Below are positions 27,031 to 36,556 of a stretch of DNA of 64,000 bases, in pieces. The stretch is from NCBI GenBank assembly GCA_000952975.1, contig LM997412.1:372001-436000 (forward strand), in the 5' to 3' direction. Below the pieces are notes generated by a model. It made no database searches, had not been told where the DNA came from, and saw nothing but the letters and a program-made list of their open reading frames with translations. The translations under genes were made by a program, and so were the position numbers. The stretch's first letter is position 1; every line of letters starts with the position of its first letter. The stretch is from Peptoniphilus sp. ING2-D1G (GTDB taxonomy: Bacteria > Bacillota > Clostridia > Tissierellales > Peptoniphilaceae).

Positions 27031-29303
27031 AAGAAAAATACGATGTACAGGGCATGACTTGTTCCGCTTGCCAAGCCGCCATTGAAAAAAGTGTAGGCAA
27101 ACTGAACATAGAAGATGTAAATGTAAATTTGCTCACTAACAGTATGGTGGTAAATTATGATGAGAATAAATTAAGCAGTAAGGACATAATAAAGGCGGTT
27201 GAAGATGCAGGGTATTTTGCCAATTTAAAAGATGAAAGCAATTTTCGCAATTCGTCTGTCAATAAGGAGAGAAACCCCTTTGCCGAAGATTTAAAGGAGA
27301 TGAAGAGCAGGCTTATCAGATCACTTTTTTTTATGATTCCCCTTTTTTATATTGCCATGGGACCTATGATGGGACTTCCTCAGCCTAAATTTTTGACGGG
27401 AAGAGAAAATCTGTTGATACTTGCCCTTACTCAAATGTTTTTGACCATTCCAATAATGGTAATTAACAGAAAATTTTATATAAGCGGATTTAGGGCTTTA
27501 AAAAATATGACGCCCAACATGGATTCGCTGATAGCTATGGGATCGGCGGCAGCCTTTGTCTATGGCGTCTATGTAATTTACAAAGTGGCCTACGGATTGT
27601 CCCATGGAAATATGGAGGTACTTCACCAATTTTCCCATGATTTGTATTTTGAATCTACGGGCATGATACTGGTACTTATCACATTAGGTAAGTATTTTGA
27701 AGCAAGGGCGAAAAGCAGGACCTCAGGAGCGATAAATGCACTAATGGATTTGACTCCTAAGTTTGTAAATATAGAAACGGATGGAAAGGAAACAAAAATT
27801 CCTCTGGAAGAAATAAAAAAGGGAGATATAGTTTTAATCAGACCGGGAGAAAACATACCCGTTGACGGAACAGTAATCTCCGGACACACTACCATAGACC
27901 AATCTGCCCTCACAGGAGAAAGCATACCTGTGGAGAAAAAGATAGGGGATAAGGTGATGTCCGCCACCACCAATAAAACAGGGTTTATAAAGTTTGAAGC
28001 AACTTCCAATTCAGAGGATTCCACCATTGCAAAGATAATAGAGTTGGTTGAAGATGCCAATTCGACAAAAGCTCCAATTGCAAAGCTTGCAGATAAAATA
28101 TCGTCGGTCTTTGTGCCTGCGGTTATCATCATAGCCATAGTAACCTTTGCAGCATGGTATTATCTTTCAAAGGAGATGGAAATTTCTCTTGCAATGGCAA
28201 TATCAGTACTTGTGATTTCGTGTCCTTGTGCTCTGGGACTTGCAACACCCGTTGCGATAATGGTGGGAACGGGAGTTGCCGCCAAGAAGGGAATATTGTT
28301 TAAATCCGCTGAAGCTTTGGAAAATATGCATGAAGCAACATCTGTATTATTGGATAAAACCGGCACTATAACAACAGGAGAATTTTCCGTGACAGATGTG
28401 GTAACTCATAAACTTCAAGAAGATAATTTTTTGAAAATTGCCGCAAGTATTGAAATAAATTCCGAACATCCCTTGGCTAAATCCATAGTCAAGTATGCTC
28501 GGGGAAAGGATATTGAAATAAAAGAACCTGAAAATTTCACCACGCTTTCGGGTTTGGGAGTAATAGCAAAAATCGATGGCAAAAGTTATTTAACGGGAAA
28601 TGAAAAACTTATGCAGGAAGAAGATATTGAACTGGATAAATTTAAAGAACAGGCTGAAGAATTTTCCAAGGATGTAAAGACGCCAATATACTTTGCCGAC
28701 GAAGATGGCATAATGGGAATTATCGCCCTACAGGATACAGTTAAAGAAGATTCAAAGAAGACAATGGAAACTTTAAAAGACAAGCAAATAAAGGTAAGCC
28801 TCGTAACAGGAGATAATTCAAATACTGCAGAGGCCCTCGGAAATAAACTTGAGATTAAAAATATTTATTCGGAGGTACTTCCACAAGACAAAGAAAAAAT
28901 CGTAAGAGAGGAAATGGAAAAGGGAGAAAAAGTAATATTCGTAGGCGACGGAATAAATGATGCCCCTTCTCTTGCAAGAGCCGATGTGGGAGTTGCCATA
29001 GGAGCGGGAACGGATATAGCAATAGAATCGGCTGATGTGGTCTTAATAAGGTCTGAGCTGATGGATTTAGTGGTGGCAATCAATTTATCAAAGGCGACTA
29101 TAAGGAATATAAAGCAAAATTTGTTCTGGGCATTTTTCTACAACACCATAGGAATTCCCGTAGCCGCAGGGCTGTTTTACAATTCCTTAGGATTAAAATT
29201 AAACCCCATGATAGCAGCTTTTGCCATGAGTATGTCATCTTTATTTGTAGTGGCCAATTCTCTAAGGCTCAACACCCTTAATTTTAAAGATTTAGCTAAA
29301 TAA
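27027..29303 (+). CDS. copA: Copper-exporting P1B-type ATPase CopA
   Basis: Pumps Cu+ out of the cytoplasm. The 758-residue protein has one N-terminal HMA metal-binding domain (GMTCSAC at 9-15), the intramembrane CPC motif (SCPCALGLATP), the phosphorylation motif DKTGT and hinge GDGINDAPSLA. The last helices carry YN and MSxSS (AMSMSSLFVVANS), the signature of Cu+-specific P1B-1 pumps. It overlaps addA by 4 bp, an unusual pairing of metal efflux with DNA repair. No CopY/CsoR regulator or CopZ chaperone gene is adjacent. Confidence 0.94.
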   Translation: MKEKYDVQGMTCSACQAAIEKSVGKLNIEDVNVNLLTNSMVVNYDENKLSSKDIIKAVEDAGYFANLKDESNFRNSSVNKERNPFAEDLKEMKSRLIRSLFFMIPLFYIAMGPMMGLPQPKFLTGRENLLILALTQMFLTIPIMVINRKFYISGFRALKNMTPNMDSLIAMGSAAAFVYGVYVIYKVAYGLSHGNMEVLHQFSHDLYFESTGMILVLITLGKYFEARAKSRTSGAINALMDLTPKFVNIETDGKETKIPLEEIKKGDIVLIRPGENIPVDGTVISGHTTIDQSALTGESIPVEKKIGDKVMSATTNKTGFIKFEATSNSEDSTIAKIIELVEDANSTKAPIAKLADKISSVFVPAVIIIAIVTFAAWYYLSKEMEISLAMAISVLVISCPCALGLATPVAIMVGTGVAAKKGILFKSAEALENMHEATSVLLDKTGTITTGEFSVTDVVTHKLQEDNFLKIAASIEINSEHPLAKSIVKYARGKDIEIKEPENFTTLSGLGVIAKIDGKSYLTGNEKLMQEEDIELDKFKEQAEEFSKDVKTPIYFADEDGIMGIIALQDTVKEDSKKTMETLKDKQIKVSLVTGDNSNTAEALGNKLEIKNIYSEVLPQDKEKIVREEMEKGEKVIFVGDGINDAPSLARADVGVAIGAGTDIAIESADVVLIRSELMDLVVAINLSKATIRNIKQNLFWAFFYNTIGIPVAAGLFYNSLGLKLNPMIAAFAMSMSSLFVVANSLRLNTLNFKDLAK

Positions 29304-29309
29304 TTCATG

Positions 29310-29338
29310 TTAAAGATTGCATATTTATATGTTATAAT
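29310..29338 (+). promoter_or_regulatory. Promoter of the CoA-transferase gene
   Basis: TTAAAG, a 17-bp spacer and a perfect TATAAT, 45 bp before the ATG. Confidence 0.55.
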
Positions 29339-29383
29339 CAATACATGTGTAAAATTTTATAATATTAACAATAAGGAGTTGCT

Positions 29384-30727
29384 ATGGATTACAAACAAAA
29401 ATATAAAGAAAAATTAGTTACTGCGGAATTTGCCGCAGGATTGGTAAAAAGCGGAGATTATGTAGATTATGCATGGGCTGCACAAACCCCGGTTGCAATT
29501 GACAAAGCGCTTGCTAACAGAGCCGGAGAATTAAAGGATGTAGTAGTAAGAGGCGGAGTTCTTTTAGGTGTTCCCGAAATATTTAAAGCGGATCCTCAAG
29601 GAGACAGCTTTATTTGGTATTCATGGCATTCAGGAGGCCCCGACAGAGGCAGAATCAATACAACTGATGCGGGATTTTACAATCCCCTGAGATATTCGGA
29701 ACTTCCGAGATACTATAGAGAAAACTCAAAGGTGGATATTGCTTTTATAGGTGTAACGCCCATGGATAAACACGGATATTTCAACATGGGATTAAATGCT
29801 TCCCACTTGATGGCTGTCGTCGAAACTGCAGATGTTGTAGTTCTTGAAGTAAATGAAAAACTTCCCGTTGCTCTGGGAGGATTTGAAAATGTCGTGCATA
29901 TCGACCAAGTCGATTATGTAGTAGAAGGAGAAAATCCCGACTTGCTTGCATTACCCGCAGGTTCCTTTGGAGAAGTTGACAAAAAAGTAGCTGAATATAT
30001 AGTTGCTGAAATTCCCAACGGAGCATGTCTGCAACTTGGAATCGGGGGAATGCCCAATGCGGTAGGTTCTCTGATAGCTGAATCTGATCTAAAGGATTTG
30101 GGAGTTCATACCGAGATGTTTATAGACGCCTTTGTAGATCTGTACGAAAAGGGCAAGATAACCGGAGCGAAGAAGAGCATCGACAGATTTAGACAAGTAT
30201 ATGCCTTTGCCGCCGGAACTCAAAAACTTTATGACTTTATAGATAACAACCCACAATGTATGTCAGCACCTATAAACTATACAAATGATGACAGAGTAAT
30301 TTCCAAACTTGACAATTTTATCTCCATAAACAATGCTGTAAATGTTGATTTAGTAGGACAGGTTTCATCGGAATCAAGCGGGACCAAACACATTTCAGGA
30401 GCGGGCGGTCAATTGGATTTTGTCCTTGGAGCATATCTGTCAAAGGGCGGAAAGAGCTTTATATGCTTGTCATCTAAATTCTACAACAAAAAAACGGGCA
30501 AGGATGAATCGAGAATAGTCATGAATTTCCCAAAAGGTTCAGCTATAACAGTTGCCAGACCCAATACTCACTATATAGTTACTGAGCACGGAATATTCAA
30601 CTGCAAGGGAAAATCAACCTGGGAAAGAGCGGAAGGCATAATAAATTTAGCATCTCCTGAATTTAGAGACGACTTGATAAAACAAGCCGAAGAAGCCGGT
30701 ATTTGGAGAAAATCCAACAGGAAATAA
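29384..30727 (+). CDS. Acetyl-CoA hydrolase/transferase family, butyryl-CoA:acetate CoA-transferase-like
   Basis: A 447-residue CoA-transferase of the Cat1/4-hydroxybutyrate CoA-transferase family. Signature segments are [12 protein letters not shown] (217-228), HTEMF around E244 (the position of the catalytic glutamate in this family, by alignment from memory), [22 protein letters not shown] and TEHGIFN. The [19 protein letters not shown] stretch resembles butyrate-forming enzymes that move CoA from butyryl-CoA to acetate. Family members acting on 4-hydroxybutyrate or propionate are close, so the acid is not certain. Monocistronic, with its own promoter and terminator. Confidence 0.82.
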   Translation: MDYKQKYKEKLVTAEFAAGLVKSGDYVDYAWAAQTPVAIDKALANRAGELKDVVVRGGVLLGVPEIFKADPQGDSFIWYSWHSGGPDRGRINTTDAGFYNPLRYSELPRYYRENSKVDIAFIGVTPMDKHGYFNMGLNASHLMAVVETADVVVLEVNEKLPVALGGFENVVHIDQVDYVVEGENPDLLALPAGSFGEVDKKVAEYIVAEIPNGACLQLGIGGMPNAVGSLIAESDLKDLGVHTEMFIDAFVDLYEKGKITGAKKSIDRFRQVYAFAAGTQKLYDFIDNNPQCMSAPINYTNDDRVISKLDNFISINNAVNVDLVGQVSSESSGTKHISGAGGQLDFVLGAYLSKGGKSFICLSSKFYNKKTGKDESRIVMNFPKGSAITVARPNTHYIVTEHGIFNCKGKSTWERAEGIINLASPEFRDDLIKQAEEAGIWRKSNRK

Positions 30728-30732
30728 ACCAT

Positions 30733-30761
30733 AAAACCTATCATTAATGATAGGTTTTTTT
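30733..30761 (+). terminator. Terminator after the CoA-transferase gene
   Basis: AAACCTATCA pairs with TGATAGGTTT around a short loop and is followed by T's. Confidence 0.87.
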
Positions 30762-30837
30762 GAATAAAAATCAAAGAAAGAATTCCAATTAAAATTCATA
30801 ACATGCAAAAATATAAACATTAAGGCAGGTGATAAGT

Positions 30838-32220
30838 TTGTCCATTACAGACTCCTTTAATAAAGAAAAAATGCTTGAGTTTTTTAACAGCGGGGCAACT
30901 ATGCCCTACGAATTCAGGATAAAATCCTTAAAAAAATTAAAAAATGCACTGTTTAAATATCAAGATGAAATTGCAAAGGCAATAAAAAAAGATTTTAATA
31001 AATCCTACTTTGAAACATACATGACTGAAATCATGACCGTAAAAGACAGTTTGGATTATATGCTTAAAAACTTAAAATACTTAATGAAGCCAAAAAAAAC
31101 ACCCACATCTTTGTTACATTTCAAATCAAGCTCTAAGGTATTTTATGAACCCTACGGAATTGTGTTGGTAATTTCACCGTGGAACTATCCTGTGAACTTG
31201 AGTTTATCACCTCTTATAGGCGCTATAGCCGCCGGAAACTGTGTAGTTGTCAAACCTTCCTCAAAAACCAAGAACACATCTGTTGTTTTAGAAAAAACAA
31301 TTAAAGAAATATATGAGCCCGACTATGTATGTGTGATTCAAGGTTCATCAGAGGCAACCCATGCACTTATAAATCAAAATTTGGACTATATAATGTTTAC
31401 CGGTTCGGTGAGAGCGGCAAAGGAAGTGGCAAAGTCCGCATCGCAATACTTGACTCCCATGACCCTTGAATTGGGAGGAAAAAGTCCTGCGGTAATTTAT
31501 GGCGACTGCAATTTAAAAAATGCGGCGCAGAGATTGACGTGGGGCAAATTTGTAAATGCAGGACAGACATGTATTGCACCCGATTATCTGCTTGTTGAAA
31601 AAAATGTTGTCAACCCTTTAATTAAGGCAATTAAGACTGCAATAATGAGCTTTTATGGAGAAGAACCGCTTTGCAGTGACGATTTGGCTTCCATAATAGA
31701 TGAAAATAATTACCGAAGATTAAAATCTTACTTATCTCAAGGAGAAATTCTCTTTGGAGGTAGGTTTGAGGATTCAAAAAGAAAAATTGAACCCACTATA
31801 TTATTCAATCCGAATTTGGACAGCAATGTCATGAAGGAAGAAATTTTTGGGCCTATACTTCCTGTAATTGCCTTTGAAAATTCAATGCAAACTGTGGAAA
31901 TAATAAGATCAAGAGCAAAGCCCTTAGCGTTTTATTTATTTACTGAGGATAAAATAAGAATGGACAGTTATATTAAAAGCATGCATTTCGGAAACGGATG
32001 CATAAACGATACATTGATTCAATTTGCAAATGAAAATTTGCCCTTCGGAGGAGTGGGAAACTCGGGAATGGGGAAATATCATGGCAGATACTCCTTTGAA
32101 ACCTTTTCAAATATCAAGGGAATTAGTAAAAAAACGGATAAATTTGACATAGATTTCAGATATCCGCCTTATACAGATAAAAAATTCAATATGCTGAAAT
32201 ATTTTATAAATAGGTTTTAA
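30838..32220 (+). CDS. Aldehyde dehydrogenase (class 3-like)
   Basis: NAD(P)-dependent oxidation of an aldehyde to a carboxylic acid. The 460-residue product, short for the superfamily, has PWNYPVNLSLSPLIGAIAAGN, the active-site glutamate in LELGGKSP, the nucleophilic cysteine in NAGQTCIAPDY and EEIFGPILPV. The C-terminus (GNSGMGKYHGRYSFETFS) matches class 3/fatty aldehyde dehydrogenases. The frame opens at a GTG (30829) that overlaps the AGGCAGG site; the TTG at 30838 has better spacing. The last residues are basic and aromatic and may touch the membrane. Physiological substrate unknown. Confidence 0.87.
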   Translation: MSITDSFNKEKMLEFFNSGATMPYEFRIKSLKKLKNALFKYQDEIAKAIKKDFNKSYFETYMTEIMTVKDSLDYMLKNLKYLMKPKKTPTSLLHFKSSSKVFYEPYGIVLVISPWNYPVNLSLSPLIGAIAAGNCVVVKPSSKTKNTSVVLEKTIKEIYEPDYVCVIQGSSEATHALINQNLDYIMFTGSVRAAKEVAKSASQYLTPMTLELGGKSPAVIYGDCNLKNAAQRLTWGKFVNAGQTCIAPDYLLVEKNVVNPLIKAIKTAIMSFYGEEPLCSDDLASIIDENNYRRLKSYLSQGEILFGGRFEDSKRKIEPTILFNPNLDSNVMKEEIFGPILPVIAFENSMQTVEIIRSRAKPLAFYLFTEDKIRMDSYIKSMHFGNGCINDTLIQFANENLPFGGVGNSGMGKYHGRYSFETFSNIKGISKKTDKFDIDFRYPPYTDKKFNMLKYFINRF

Positions 32221-32367
32221 TTGTAATCAAAGGGCTTGACCGATGTAAAATATAAATGTAAAAACAATGATACTTTAGAATTTTATAGTTTTATATAGAA
32301 AAAATTTCTGCTAAAATACTATAAAAATTTCAAATGGAAAATTTCAGTTTGAGAATTCTGAATAAGC

Positions 32368-32395
32368 AAAACCCTGCACATAGAGGCAGGGTTTT
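32368..32395. terminator. Hairpin between converging ALDH and glycosyltransferase genes
   Basis: Perfect 10-bp stem AAAACCCTGC/GCAGGGTTTT with an 8-nt loop. The T-runs are short, but it sits 14 bp from the minus-strand gene end and can serve both directions. Confidence 0.75.
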
Positions 32396-32408
32396 AAAAC
32401 TATGATAT

Positions 32409-33620
32409 TCAACTTATCAAATAATTATTTATAATGCTTTTTACTTTTCTGATCGGTCTTACTCTTATTGGCACATATATGTAATTTTTGACTGCCGTTT
32501 TGTACAATTCATAAACGGATTTTGCGAAATGTTGTTTTGAGTATTTTTTTGAACTTTCCAGCGCATTTTTTGACATTTGCTCTATCTGGTTTTCCTTTGA
32601 GAATATTCTTTCAATACTGTTTTTGAAATCTTCGTAGCTGTTTGAGAAATATCCGTTAAATCCGGGTTTCAATATTCCGTCAAGGCAATCGTCGTACTTG
32701 CACAGAAGAGGAAGTCCGTTTGCCAGAGCTTCTATATAAGTAAGCCCCTGTGTCTCCGATTGAGAGGCGCTTACAAAAACATCGGATAACTTGTAGTATT
32801 TATAAACCTCTTGGGGGTCTACCATACCTGTGAAGTAAATTTTTTTGTTGTTTGCGCACTTGCTCTTCAGCTCTTCTAAATAGGGACCGCCGCCCACTAT
32901 TAACAAAATTAAATTTTTGTTATTTTTTTCATATTCCGTAAAATAATTTATTATCTCATCTATGTTTTTTTCTTCGGCAACTCTTCCAAGACTTAAAAGA
33001 ATTTTATCTTTTTTGTCAATTCCCAGTTTTTTCTTTAAGGAATTTTTTTCTTCTTCCGAAAACTCTCTATTGAATTTATCTAAATCTATGCCTGTGGGAA
33101 TTATTTTAATTTGATTTGTAAGTCCATATTTTTTCAAACTTTTGTAAACTTTATTTGTAGGGGCAATTATGTATTCGCAGGATCTGAGAAGATTTTTAAA
33201 AAATATGGACAGGAGATTTTTTCCGACTTTTTCGTGTTTTGAAACGTATCTTATATAGTATTCATACATAGTGTGGTATGTATGTACTATAGGTGCCTTT
33301 GTTCTGATAGCGATTATTTTTGCAAAATTCATGGTGGAGAATTCGCATTGGGTGTGGATTATATCGGGAGACCACTTTATCAACTTGGATATACACTTAT
33401 CTTGAATGGCTACAGAGGCTCTCACATCGGGATAGACCTTTACGGGGAAAGACGAAACATAGTACACATCTCCTTCAATATGGCTTTTAAGCGTCTTTGA
33501 AAGAGTCAGTATTTTGACGTCCACACCGAGTTTTTTCAGTTCGCTGTATAGATTAACTACAGAAGTTACAACACCGTTTATTTGAGGTTTATATAAATCC
33601 GTGGTAATGAGTACTTTCAT
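32409..33620 (-). CDS. Family 4 glycosyltransferase
   Basis: Retaining GT-B glycosyltransferase of 403 residues. The N-terminus TTDLYKPQINGVVTSV and the HTYHTMYEYYIRYV segment resemble diacylglycerol glucosyltransferases of Gram-positive bacteria, which make glycolipid anchors. The donor-binding half shows SLGRVAEEKNIDEI and the E-x7-E motif in SETQGLTYIEALANG. A glycolipid role is an inference. Cytoplasmic membrane-associated, with no membrane helix. TAGGAGGAG lies 5 bp before the ATG. Stands alone on the minus strand. Confidence 0.83.
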   Translation of the reverse strand: MKVLITTDLYKPQINGVVTSVVNLYSELKKLGVDVKILTLSKTLKSHIEGDVYYVSSFPVKVYPDVRASVAIQDKCISKLIKWSPDIIHTQCEFSTMNFAKIIAIRTKAPIVHTYHTMYEYYIRYVSKHEKVGKNLLSIFFKNLLRSCEYIIAPTNKVYKSLKKYGLTNQIKIIPTGIDLDKFNREFSEEEKNSLKKKLGIDKKDKILLSLGRVAEEKNIDEIINYFTEYEKNNKNLILLIVGGGPYLEELKSKCANNKKIYFTGMVDPQEVYKYYKLSDVFVSASQSETQGLTYIEALANGLPLLCKYDDCLDGILKPGFNGYFSNSYEDFKNSIERIFSKENQIEQMSKNALESSKKYSKQHFAKSVYELYKTAVKNYIYVPIRVRPIRKVKSIINNYLIS

Positions 33621-33738
33621 AATCTCCTCCTAATACTAAATATATTCTAACAAAGAAAGTATAAAAGATAAATCTTTTAAAAGTTAATATTGTATTAAGA
33701 ATTTGTAAATTATATTTATCGGAGATTATAATATTTTT

Positions 33739-33766
33739 GGAACTCTTTGTATTTTTTCAAGTCTAA
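33739..33766 (+). promoter_or_regulatory. Possible ECF-type autoregulatory promoter
   Basis: GGAACT, a 16-bp spacer and GTCTAA, 18 bp before the start codon of the sigma-factor gene. The arrangement resembles ECF promoters (GAACTT/TCTGA or TGAAAC/CGTC types) and ECF genes commonly transcribe themselves. Based on one site only. Confidence 0.4.
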
Positions 33767-33784
33767 TAGTGTGAGGAGGTAAAG

Positions 33785-34252
33785 ATGGATAGAAATAAAA
33801 GCTTTCAGAATTTAATAAATGCCAGAGAAGATAGACTTTATAGGATTGCCTTTTCATATGTTAGAAATAAAGAAGATGCCTTGGATTGCCTGCAAAATGC
33901 GTTGTTAAAGGGACTTAACAGTTTTGACAATCTAAAGGATTACAACTACTTCGATACTTGGTTTATAAGAATATTGATCAACACCTGTCTGGATTGTATC
34001 AAGGACAGAAATAGCGATTTACCCCTTGAAGAATCCTTAAATGCATCGGACGTTCAAAGAGATTTGGAAGGTGTGTTGGATCTTTTAAAAACCATGGACG
34101 GACTTAAGCAAGAGGAGCGGGAAATAATATTTTTAAAATATTTCATGGGATATAAAAATGAAGAGATATCCGAAACTATGCACATAAAAACGGGAACTGT
34201 AAAAAGCAGGTTAAACAGAGTGATAACTAAATTAAGAGCGAAATTGTCGTGA
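33785..34252 (+). CDS. ECF-type RNA polymerase sigma factor
   Basis: Sigma-70 family factor of 155 residues with only regions 2 and 4, the ECF layout. Region 2 is seen in LYRIAFSYVRNKEDALDCLQ and FDTWFIRILINTC; region 4 in EREIIFLKYFMGYKNEEIS with the helix-turn-helix IKTGTVKSRLNR. It would direct RNA polymerase to stress or envelope genes when released from its partner. Followed 11 bp later by the likely anti-sigma factor. GAGGAGG 7 bp before the ATG. Confidence 0.92.
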   Translation: MDRNKSFQNLINAREDRLYRIAFSYVRNKEDALDCLQNALLKGLNSFDNLKDYNYFDTWFIRILINTCLDCIKDRNSDLPLEESLNASDVQRDLEGVLDLLKTMDGLKQEEREIIFLKYFMGYKNEEISETMHIKTGTVKSRLNRVITKLRAKLS

Positions 34253-34263
34253 GGAGGAAGAAT

Positions 34264-35292
34264 ATGGATTTGAAAAAATTGGACAATATCAAAGTTCCGG
34301 AAGAAGAAATAAGATATATAAAAGATAAAATATACGGCAAGAGAAAGAGCTATAGATTTAAATACGCAGTCGCATCTCTCGCCTTGGTATTTGCCATAGG
34401 ATTTGCCTTTCCCGGATACACCAAGGATTTGCCTATATACAGAAATATCTATTCCCTCATAGGAATGGATAATTTCGGCGAAGCGGGAGATTTGGTAAAT
34501 GCAGTCGACAATGACAAGGGCATAGAAATAAGAATAGTTGAAGCTGTGTATTCAAATAATACGGTGAGTTTCAGTTATGAGATAAAATCAGATGAATTTT
34601 TAGGCGAAGATATAACTTTAATGGAAGATTTTCAATATAAGAACAACAGATCTGACGGTTCCAGCGGCGCATCTTACTTTGAATATGTGGGAGATAACAC
34701 CTACATAGGCTATGGGGAAAGACGAGAAGATTTCATTAAGAAAGATGTGACACCTCTGAAAACCAAGGTAAAAATAAGCAGAATAAATTCCCATAGTACG
34801 GGTAAGGAAGTAAAGGGTAATTGGGAATTCGATGTGGTCTTAAATCAAAAAAATGCACAACGATACAGATTTGATAAAGAATATGAAAAGAGCGGCTATG
34901 TTGCAAGATTAAATAATGTGTCCGTTGATGATCTGGGTACTGAATTCGACGTGACCATAACGAATAACTTGGGATTCGATGTTTTTGCCTACCACGATTA
35001 TCCTATCCAATTAAAAACAGAATCAGGAGAAATTGTAGACATTAAACATGAAGGTGGCACAGGAAGAGAGAATATTATGAAGTCCTATTACAGATATGAC
35101 GAAAAACTTAAAAAAGGAGAAGAATATACTCTAATTATAAGTTTATCAAAAAATAATGACGTGACATATTTTGAAACAAATGCAGATGGCACAGGAGACG
35201 TTAAAGAGGTTACAGCGGATTATGCTTATGATGAAAACTTTATCAATGCTCCACAGAATATCGTAATTGAAATTCCGGTAAAAATAGAATAA
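34264..35292 (+). CDS. DUF4179-type membrane protein, probable anti-sigma factor
   Basis: A 342-residue protein following the ECF sigma gene. A cytoplasmic N-terminus of about 32 residues (KKLDNIKVPEEEIRYI) is followed by one membrane helix (AVASLALVFAIGFAF) and a large extracytoplasmic domain with two beta-rich parts (VSFSYEIKSDEF; VSVDDLGTEFDVTITNN), like DUF4179/DUF5643 proteins. The topology and gene order fit an anti-sigma factor that holds the sigma factor at the membrane; the signal is unknown. The frame opens at 34249 inside the sigma gene, but GAGGAGG precedes the ATG at 34264. No zinc-binding HxxxCxxC motif is seen. Confidence 0.78.
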   Translation: MDLKKLDNIKVPEEEIRYIKDKIYGKRKSYRFKYAVASLALVFAIGFAFPGYTKDLPIYRNIYSLIGMDNFGEAGDLVNAVDNDKGIEIRIVEAVYSNNTVSFSYEIKSDEFLGEDITLMEDFQYKNNRSDGSSGASYFEYVGDNTYIGYGERREDFIKKDVTPLKTKVKISRINSHSTGKEVKGNWEFDVVLNQKNAQRYRFDKEYEKSGYVARLNNVSVDDLGTEFDVTITNNLGFDVFAYHDYPIQLKTESGEIVDIKHEGGTGRENIMKSYYRYDEKLKKGEEYTLIISLSKNNDVTYFETNADGTGDVKEVTADYAYDENFINAPQNIVIEIPVKIE

Positions 35293-35313
35293 ATAAAAAA
35301 ATTTCATGAGTGA

Positions 35314-35350
35314 GGGCAAATCCTTGTAATTACAAGAATTTGCCCTTTTT
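35314..35350 (+). terminator. Terminator after the sigma/anti-sigma pair
   Basis: GGGCAAATCCTTGTAA pairs with TTACAAGAATTTGCCC (one mismatch) and is followed by TTTTT. Confidence 0.9.
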
Positions 35351-35386
35351 AAACGTTGCGGTCTCATCAGACTAAACAATTAAGTC

Positions 35387-35416
35387 TTGAACAGTTTATA
35401 AAAAGTGTAGTATAAT
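35387..35416 (+). promoter_or_regulatory. Promoter of the TAXI-TRAP operon
   Basis: TTGAAC, an 18-bp spacer and a perfect TATAAT, 55 bp before the ATG of the binding protein. The -10 box lies inside the upstream open frame, which supports the downstream start. Confidence 0.65.
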
Positions 35417-35471
35417 GTTTGCAAGACGTATATGTTATACATCTAATATTTATATTAATGGAGGAAAAGAC

Positions 35472-36521
35472 ATGAAAAAATCGAAATTTTTAGCTTTACT
35501 TTTGGTTATGGTCATGCTTGTATCAGCCTTGACAGCTTGTGGTGGAAAAGAAAACACTAACAAAGCTGATGGAGGAAATGCAGCTGAAACCAATACTGAA
35601 GAAGCTAAGGAAGAAACACCGGCTTCCGACTTTACTTCAATCGGAATCGGTACAGCGAGTATAGGTGGAGCATTATATGCTGCCGGAGGAGCACTTGTAA
35701 ATGTTTGGAATGAAATCGGAGTTACTGCATCTGCTGAAGTAACCGGCGGATCAATACAAAACGTAAACTTGATTGAATCTGGAGAAATGCTATCAGCTAT
35801 AATTTCTCAAGGTACTGCATATCAATCATCCTTAGGTGAAGGATTATTCGAAGGACAAGAACCTACTAAAAAATTAAGAGCGGGTTTCTGTATCCAACCG
35901 GCATATATGCACGCTTGGACAATGGATCAATCAGCTAAAGACTACACTGCCTTTGAAGGCAAAATAGCTTGTGGCGGTCCTGCAGGTGGTACATCGGATC
36001 AATATACAAAGAACGTACTTGAAATCCTTGAAATCAAACCTGAAAAGTTTGTAAATGCGGCATTCTCCGACTCTCCAAATATGTTAAGAGATAACCTCGT
36101 AGGTATATTCGGAAGCTCAATGGGAACACCGGCAAGTGCAGTTTCAGAATGTGCCAACACATTGGATGCAAAAATAATCGGTATTTCTCGTGAACAAGGA
36201 AAGAAAGTTATAGAAAAAATGCCTTTCTTCATGGAAGGTGCAATTCCTGCGGGAACATATCCCAATCAAGATGAAGACATTGAAACATTAGCTGACTATA
36301 ACGTTTATTTCTTCAGCGACGATGTTCCTGAAGAAGTCGTTTACAACTTCATGAAAAAAGTATTTGAAAGCAAGGAATCTTTAGTTCAAGCCTTTGCAGG
36401 TTTTGAAACTATGGATATTGAACTTGTTGACAGTATAGTAATGCCACTTCACAAAGGAGCATATAAATTTTATGAAGAAATGGGAATGGAAATCCCTGAA
36501 GCAGCAATGCCTATAGATTAA
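35472..36521 (+). CDS. TAXI-family TRAP transporter solute-binding lipoprotein
   Basis: Extracytoplasmic receptor of a TRAP transporter (TRAP-associated extracytoplasmic immunogenic, TAXI, class). The 349 residues start with a lipoprotein signal peptide with the lipobox SALTAC near residue 23, then an acidic linker. The TAXI core is recognisable from IGIGTASIGGALYAAGGALVNVWN, the ALVNVW/VTGGSIQNVNLI stretch and the tail LHKGAYKFYEEMG. GGAGGAAAAG precedes the ATG; the frame upstream overlaps the promoter. It binds a dicarboxylate or amino acid-like solute, identity unknown. Followed by the fused permease. Confidence 0.88.
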   Translation: MKKSKFLALLLVMVMLVSALTACGGKENTNKADGGNAAETNTEEAKEETPASDFTSIGIGTASIGGALYAAGGALVNVWNEIGVTASAEVTGGSIQNVNLIESGEMLSAIISQGTAYQSSLGEGLFEGQEPTKKLRAGFCIQPAYMHAWTMDQSAKDYTAFEGKIACGGPAGGTSDQYTKNVLEILEIKPEKFVNAAFSDSPNMLRDNLVGIFGSSMGTPASAVSECANTLDAKIIGISREQGKKVIEKMPFFMEGAIPAGTYPNQDEDIETLADYNVYFFSDDVPEEVVYNFMKKVFESKESLVQAFAGFETMDIELVDSIVMPLHKGAYKFYEEMGMEIPEAAMPID

Positions 36522-36556
36522 TTAATTTAAATTTCTGCAGAAAGGGGGAAAGATAA

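Noticed and set aside
35415..35471. N-terminal extension of the TAXI receptor from 35415
   Set aside because: It would overlap the TATAAT box and destroy the lipoprotein signal peptide that begins at 35472.
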